From Rhodoferax sp. UBA4127 (GTDB lineage: Bacteria; Pseudomonadota; Gammaproteobacteria; Burkholderiales; Burkholderiaceae_C), in the NCBI GenBank assembly GCA_002381045.1, contig DFWT01000209.1, positions 1 through 8,251 on the forward strand: a stretch of 8,251 nucleotides of DNA, given 5' to 3'. Below, piece by piece: positions 4,832 to 8,251 of the stretch. The notes below the pieces were generated by a model that was not told where the DNA came from, did no database searches, and saw only the letters and a list, made by a program, of their open reading frames with translations. The position numbers and the translations under genes were made by a program. Every line of letters starts with the position of its first letter. Within the stretch, counting starts at the first letter, position 1.

Positions 4832-6151
4832 TTGGCAGTGATCACCGCGATCGCTCTTGGCTTGGGTTGGCTGATGTCCAGCATCTTTACCGAACGCATG
4901 CTCCAGCGCGAAGGTGAAGTCAGTATGGCTTTTGTTCGAAATCTCCTGAGCACGGATCAGTCGGACCTATTTTTCCTCCAGCCTCAGGACGACGCTGTCA
5001 AGAAGCGTTTTCTGGTTTCCATGGCCCACTTATCAGCCATGGGTGAGTCGGTACGATTAAACGCCTATCAGACCAATGGCACAGTGCTTTGGTCAACAGA
5101 CCCATCCCTGATCGGCAAGCATTTTCCTGACAATGATGAGCTTGATGAGGCGATCCGCGGGGACCTGGTGGTACACGGGCAGAACATGGGTGCTGGACTG
5201 TTCACCAAAACAGAGCACAACGGGCTGTCGCCAGAAGTCAACTTTTATGTCGAGAGTTACATCCCGATTCTCAACCCGACGGACCACACAGTCCTGGGTG
5301 TCATGGAGCTGTACAAAGCACCCACCCAACTCAAAGTTGCCATTCGTGATGCAGTGATCCAGCTCTGGCTTGCCTGTGCCCTGAGTGCCTTGGCATTGTT
5401 TGTGACCCTTTACTGGACCGTTGCACGTGCCGACCGCATCTTGCGCGACCAGCAGGCCCAGTTGGCCGAGAGTCAGACGCTGGCGACCGCGGTCGATTTG
5501 GCCCGGGCTGTGGCCCACAATCTGCGCAATCCCTTAGCTTCAATCCGGGTGTCAGCCGAGATGTTGTCCAGCACCGACAACAGCGCGCAGGACCAAGCAG
5601 AGCATTGCTCCGACATCACGGCCTCTGTCGACCGCGCTGACCGTTGGATCACAGAACTGGTCCGCGTCTCCCAGGTAACCCAGATGACATCCGAAGTGGT
5701 GCTTCCATCGGAGGTCATCCGTGCCTGTCTACAAGAAATGACACCAGAAATGAACCGCCGCGGCATCCGATGGACCATGGCCCCTGGAGAGGCTCCTGGC
5801 ATTCAAGCGCACACAGCCATGCTTCGGCAGATATTGATCAGCATTTTGGCCAACTCAACCGATGCCATGCCCGACGGGGGTGACATCACGGTACAGTGGC
5901 GGGTTGATGAGAACAACTTAAAGCTTCAAGTGATTGACAATGGCACGGGCATTCAGGATGACATCCGCAATGCGCTGTTTCGGCCGTTCTTCAGCACCAA
6001 GAGTGGTGGCTTGGGTATCGGTTTGGCGTTGGTAAAGCGCATGGTCGAGCAGTGGGGTGGGCAGGTGGCGCTAAACCGTGGCCCGGTGGGCGGTACCTCG
6101 GTAGAACTGACTCTGCCACTTGCAGCTGCCGCCCCAACGACGCAGGTATAA
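4832..6151 (+). CDS. Membrane sensor histidine kinase, NtrB-like partner of the adjacent regulator
   Basis: Sensor kinase of a two-component system; it autophosphorylates on a histidine and passes the phosphate to the regulator encoded six bases downstream. Numbered from TTG 4832 (439 residues): transmembrane helix 1 at about 1-19; a periplasmic sensor region 20-173, probably a single PDC/Cache fold (NGTVLWSTDPSLIGKHFPDN, then YVESYIPILN and VLGVMELYKAP); helix 2 at about 175-197; a short coiled linker; H-box AVAHNLRNPLASI with His229; N-box ILANSTDAM; D-N-G-T-G-I; LFRPFFSTK; and GLGIGLALVKRM. The residue after the histidine is Asn rather than the usual Glu/Asp. TTG 4832 is the first canonical start codon, but the frame continues upstream to a stop at 4760-4762 and encodes IRRRFALNS just before helix 1, so the true start is probably near 4781-4793 at a non-standard codon. 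The ligand is unknown. Confidence 0.9.
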   Translation: MAVITAIALGLGWLMSSIFTERMLQREGEVSMAFVRNLLSTDQSDLFFLQPQDDAVKKRFLVSMAHLSAMGESVRLNAYQTNGTVLWSTDPSLIGKHFPDNDELDEAIRGDLVVHGQNMGAGLFTKTEHNGLSPEVNFYVESYIPILNPTDHTVLGVMELYKAPTQLKVAIRDAVIQLWLACALSALALFVTLYWTVARADRILRDQQAQLAESQTLATAVDLARAVAHNLRNPLASIRVSAEMLSSTDNSAQDQAEHCSDITASVDRADRWITELVRVSQVTQMTSEVVLPSEVIRACLQEMTPEMNRRGIRWTMAPGEAPGIQAHTAMLRQILISILANSTDAMPDGGDITVQWRVDENNLKLQVIDNGTGIQDDIRNALFRPFFSTKSGGLGIGLALVKRMVEQWGGQVALNRGPVGGTSVELTLPLAAAAPTTQV

Positions 6152-6157
6152 ACCCAC

Positions 6158-7522
6158 ATGGCGACTTTGTTGGTCATCGAAGACGAGCTGATTCTGGCCA
6201 AGAACATCGCAAAATTCTTTGAGAAGGCTGGACATTCAGTTGAAATTGCCCTGGATGGGGCTGTCGGGCTTCAAACCGCATACCGTGTGCAACCGGATGT
6301 GGTGTTGGTGGACTTTCAGTTACCGGGAATGGACGGGCTTGAGGTGATTCGCGCACTTCAAAAGGTGGAAGATCCGCCGCGCATCATCATGGTGACTGGG
6401 CATGCCAGTGTCAGCTTGGCTGTAGATGCCATGAAGGCGGGCTCCATGGATTTGTTGACCAAGCCAGTCACACTCATGCACCTCAAAGAAGTGGTCGACC
6501 GCGCGCTGACAGAGCGTGGTGAACGTCGTGCTCTGAATTACTACCGTCAACGCGACGCACAGCAGTCCAGCCTTGATGCCATCGTGGGCAACTCTGCAAG
6601 CATTTTGAATTTGCGCGAGTTGATCCACAAAGTGGCCAACATCGAACCCGCTGACGGATCGCCTGCGCCGGCGATATTGATTACCGGCGAAACAGGAACC
6701 GGTAAAGAACTGGTGGCCCGGGCCTGCCACCAAACCAGCGCCAGAGTGGCGGGTCCATTCATGGAAATCAACTGCGCGGCACTTCCTGGCCAGATGGTTG
6801 AAGGTGAGTTGTTCGGCTTTGAAAAAGGGGCCTTCACAGACGCGCATGCGCGCAAGATTGGACTCATCGAAGCTGCCGACGGTGGCACACTTTTTTTGGA
6901 TGAGATTGGCGAACTGGACCTCGGCTTACAAGCCAAGTTGCTGCGGGTTCTTGAAAATCTGCGCGTGCGTCGTCTGGGTTCACTGACTGACCGCCAGGTG
7001 AATGTGCGAATTGTCGCCGCCACCAACCGAGACCTTGAGGAGCAGGTACGACAGGGCCGTTTTCGGGCTGATTTGATGTACCGACTCAAGGTTTTTCAGA
7101 TTCACCTTGCGCCATTGCGCGAGCGACCTGATGACATCCCCCTTCTGGCGCAACACTTTTTGAAGCAACTTGCCAGCCGCTACGCTCAAACGCCAATCCA
7201 CATCGAAGCCAGCGCGCAAGCGGCACTGGCAACGCACGATTGGCCTGGCAATGTGCGGGAATTGCGCAACGTGCTGGAGCGCGCCGTGCTGACGCAGCGG
7301 TCAGACACCTTAAGTGCAAAGGACCTGACTTTAGTGGGCATCCAAAAACCGGCGTCCGCCAAACTGTCGGCGGGTGGTGTTTCGCTAGATGCAATGGAGC
7401 GAGAACACCTACTTTCTGCTCTTACTGCTTGTGACTGGAACGTAAGCCGTGCCGCGAAATACCTCCATATCAGTCGCGATACCCTGCGCTACCGCATGGA
7501 GCGACACGGGCTACAAAGATAG
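6158..7522 (+). CDS. NtrC-class sigma-54-dependent response regulator
   Basis: A 454-residue transcription activator. Receiver domain 1-120: acidic pocket Glu8-Asp9, phosphoacceptor Asp52 (VLVDFQLPGMDG), Thr80 and Lys102 (LLTKP). AAA+ domain about 143-380: Walker A GETGTGKE at 177-184, sigma-54 contact loop GAFTDA at 224-229 (the consensus is GAFTGA), Walker B LFLDEI at 245-250, VRIVAATNRDLEEQV, the FRADLMYRL segment with the arginine finger region, and sensor II WPGNVRELRNV. C-terminus: a Fis-type helix-turn-helix (DWNVSRAAKYLHISRDTLRYRME) for enhancer binding. The ATG at 6158 is only six bases after the kinase stop with a weak AGG, so translational coupling is likely. Its natural targets include the tandem dyads and -24/-12 promoter at 4074-4217, which would make the operon autoregulated; this is inference from layout. 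The family assignment is certain, the physiological signal is not. Confidence 0.95.
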   Translation: MATLLVIEDELILAKNIAKFFEKAGHSVEIALDGAVGLQTAYRVQPDVVLVDFQLPGMDGLEVIRALQKVEDPPRIIMVTGHASVSLAVDAMKAGSMDLLTKPVTLMHLKEVVDRALTERGERRALNYYRQRDAQQSSLDAIVGNSASILNLRELIHKVANIEPADGSPAPAILITGETGTGKELVARACHQTSARVAGPFMEINCAALPGQMVEGELFGFEKGAFTDAHARKIGLIEAADGGTLFLDEIGELDLGLQAKLLRVLENLRVRRLGSLTDRQVNVRIVAATNRDLEEQVRQGRFRADLMYRLKVFQIHLAPLRERPDDIPLLAQHFLKQLASRYAQTPIHIEASAQAALATHDWPGNVRELRNVLERAVLTQRSDTLSAKDLTLVGIQKPASAKLSAGGVSLDAMEREHLLSALTACDWNVSRAAKYLHISRDTLRYRMERHGLQR

Positions 7523-7541
7523 CCAGTGGTCACTACCAAAT

Positions 7542-8251
7542 TTATTTCACCGGCGTTCCATTGTCATTGAGTAAGCAAACGGCCGAAGGTAGTCCACCCG
7601 AGCCCACTGCGGGCAACTGAACAAATTCATCCACTGCGCGCCCATTGACCTTGGTGGTCTTTTTTTCGTTGCCCACATGTCCATTGGTGAGCCGCAGAGA
7701 GGGGTGATCAAAGGGTGCTTGCTGGCACGCGACACGGCGATCTGTCAAACCATTGCGCAGAAACGCGACCAAATCAGCCTTCTCTCTTTTGCTCAATCCC
7801 AATGACCGTACGCTGGGATGTCCGTTCGATGTTCCACCTTGGGGGGCATCGGCTGCTAGATATCCAGTGGTGTCGTTGCCGTCCGGCCCGCGTCGGTCAC
7901 CGCCGCGGTTGTAGAAGTCGACCACCTGCTCCAGTGTGAATCGGCTGCCATTGTGAAAATAGGGTTTGGTAAGCGCTATATTGCGCAGTCCGGGCGTCTT
8001 GAAGGCACCGTCAACGCCAACCCGTGCAAGGGTTGGATCAGGTGTTGTCCAGCATTCCTGCGAGTCGGTCTTCACCGCAAACAGGCAAGGCATGACCTGA
8101 AATCCATCGGGCACCTGCTTGCCGCTCAAACGGTCCAAATACTGTCGTGAAAACGACAGCGGGTTGCCAAACGGGTCTTGCGCACCCACACCCAAGTCTT
8201 CGTCGGTAGGGCGCACGCCAATGTTGTAGAAGCCGTTGTCATACATGCCCA
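7542..8251 (-). CDS. MauG/cytochrome-c-peroxidase-family protein, C-terminal part only
   Basis: The frame is open to the right window edge; the ATG at 8246 is internal. The visible 236 or so residues are the C-terminal part of a diheme peroxidase-like protein, a periplasmic family that reduces hydrogen peroxide or oxidises protein substrates. Family signatures are DNGFYNIGVRP, FKTPGLRNIALTKPYFHNGS, FTLEQVVDFYNRGGD, and LGLSKREKADLVAFLRNGLT followed by PFDHPSLRLTNGH. No CxxCH heme motif is in the visible part; both would lie upstream beyond the window. The last 60 residues after the NGLT helix form an extension (DHPSLRLTNGH, then FVQLPAVGSGGLPS and a terminal NDNGTPVK) seen in a subset of the family. 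Four isolated cysteines are visible. It converges with the regulator gene, 19 bases between stop codons, with no clear terminator between them. The exact subfamily cannot be settled without the N-terminus. Confidence 0.85.
   Translation of the reverse strand, partial: GMYDNGFYNIGVRPTDEDLGVGAQDPFGNPLSFSRQYLDRLSGKQVPDGFQVMPCLFAVKTDSQECWTTPDPTLARVGVDGAFKTPGLRNIALTKPYFHNGSRFTLEQVVDFYNRGGDRRGPDGNDTTGYLAADAPQGGTSNGHPSVRSLGLSKREKADLVAFLRNGLTDRRVACQQAPFDHPSLRLTNGHVGNEKKTTKVNGRAVDEFVQLPAVGSGGLPSAVCLLNDNGTPVK

Noticed and set aside
1..8251. CRISPR arrays, tRNA or rRNA genes, insertion sequences
   Set aside because: No regularly spaced direct repeats, no cloverleaf-like sequence with a T-loop, no transposase motifs or terminal inverted repeats were seen on either strand.

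Overview
The window looks like chromosomal DNA of a beta-proteobacterium, most likely a member of the Comamonadaceae (Rhodoferax/Polaromonas-like). The basis is the protein style (E. coli-type HemG, a DUF2799 lipoprotein, paired YceI proteins with a b561 cytochrome, NtrC-class signalling), moderate-to-high GC, and an intergenic element at 1151-1200 resembling the TTTTGATAGC-type interspersed sequences I associate with that family. This taxonomic call is inference.

Left part (1-1137, + strand): the 3' portion of hemG, a flavodoxin-type protoporphyrinogen oxidase, then a DUF2799 lipoprotein 25 bases downstream. A short convergent intergenic stretch with a hairpin separates these from a minus-strand operon (3083 to 1221). 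That operon holds a diheme cytochrome b561 followed by two different YceI-family periplasmic proteins, an expanded version of the yceJ-yceI pair of E. coli. The b561 very probably starts at a TTG codon with a strong ribosome binding site.

Middle (about 3114-4200): a gene-poor kilobase. It holds one possible minus-strand hypothetical gene (3328-3687), weak overlapping ORFs between 3721 and 4044, and a cluster of small hairpins near 3268-3343.

Right part (about 4074-7522, + strand): the most interesting unit. It reads as a complete sigma-54 control region: two tandem 12-bp dyads 21 bp apart, an IHF-like site, and a well-matched -24/-12 promoter at 4202-4217. Downstream come an 11-codon leader ORF with a strong Shine-Dalgarno, an ATGA-coupled NinX-like (DUF2591, phage-type) protein, a membrane sensor histidine kinase and an NtrC-class response regulator. 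The simplest model is an autoregulated two-component operon whose first substantial product is a domesticated phage-family protein. The kinase has no canonical start codon where its N-terminus should begin.

Right edge (7542-8251, - strand): the C-terminal part of a MauG/cytochrome-c-peroxidase-family protein, convergent with the regulator and 19 bases from it. Its heme motifs lie outside the window.
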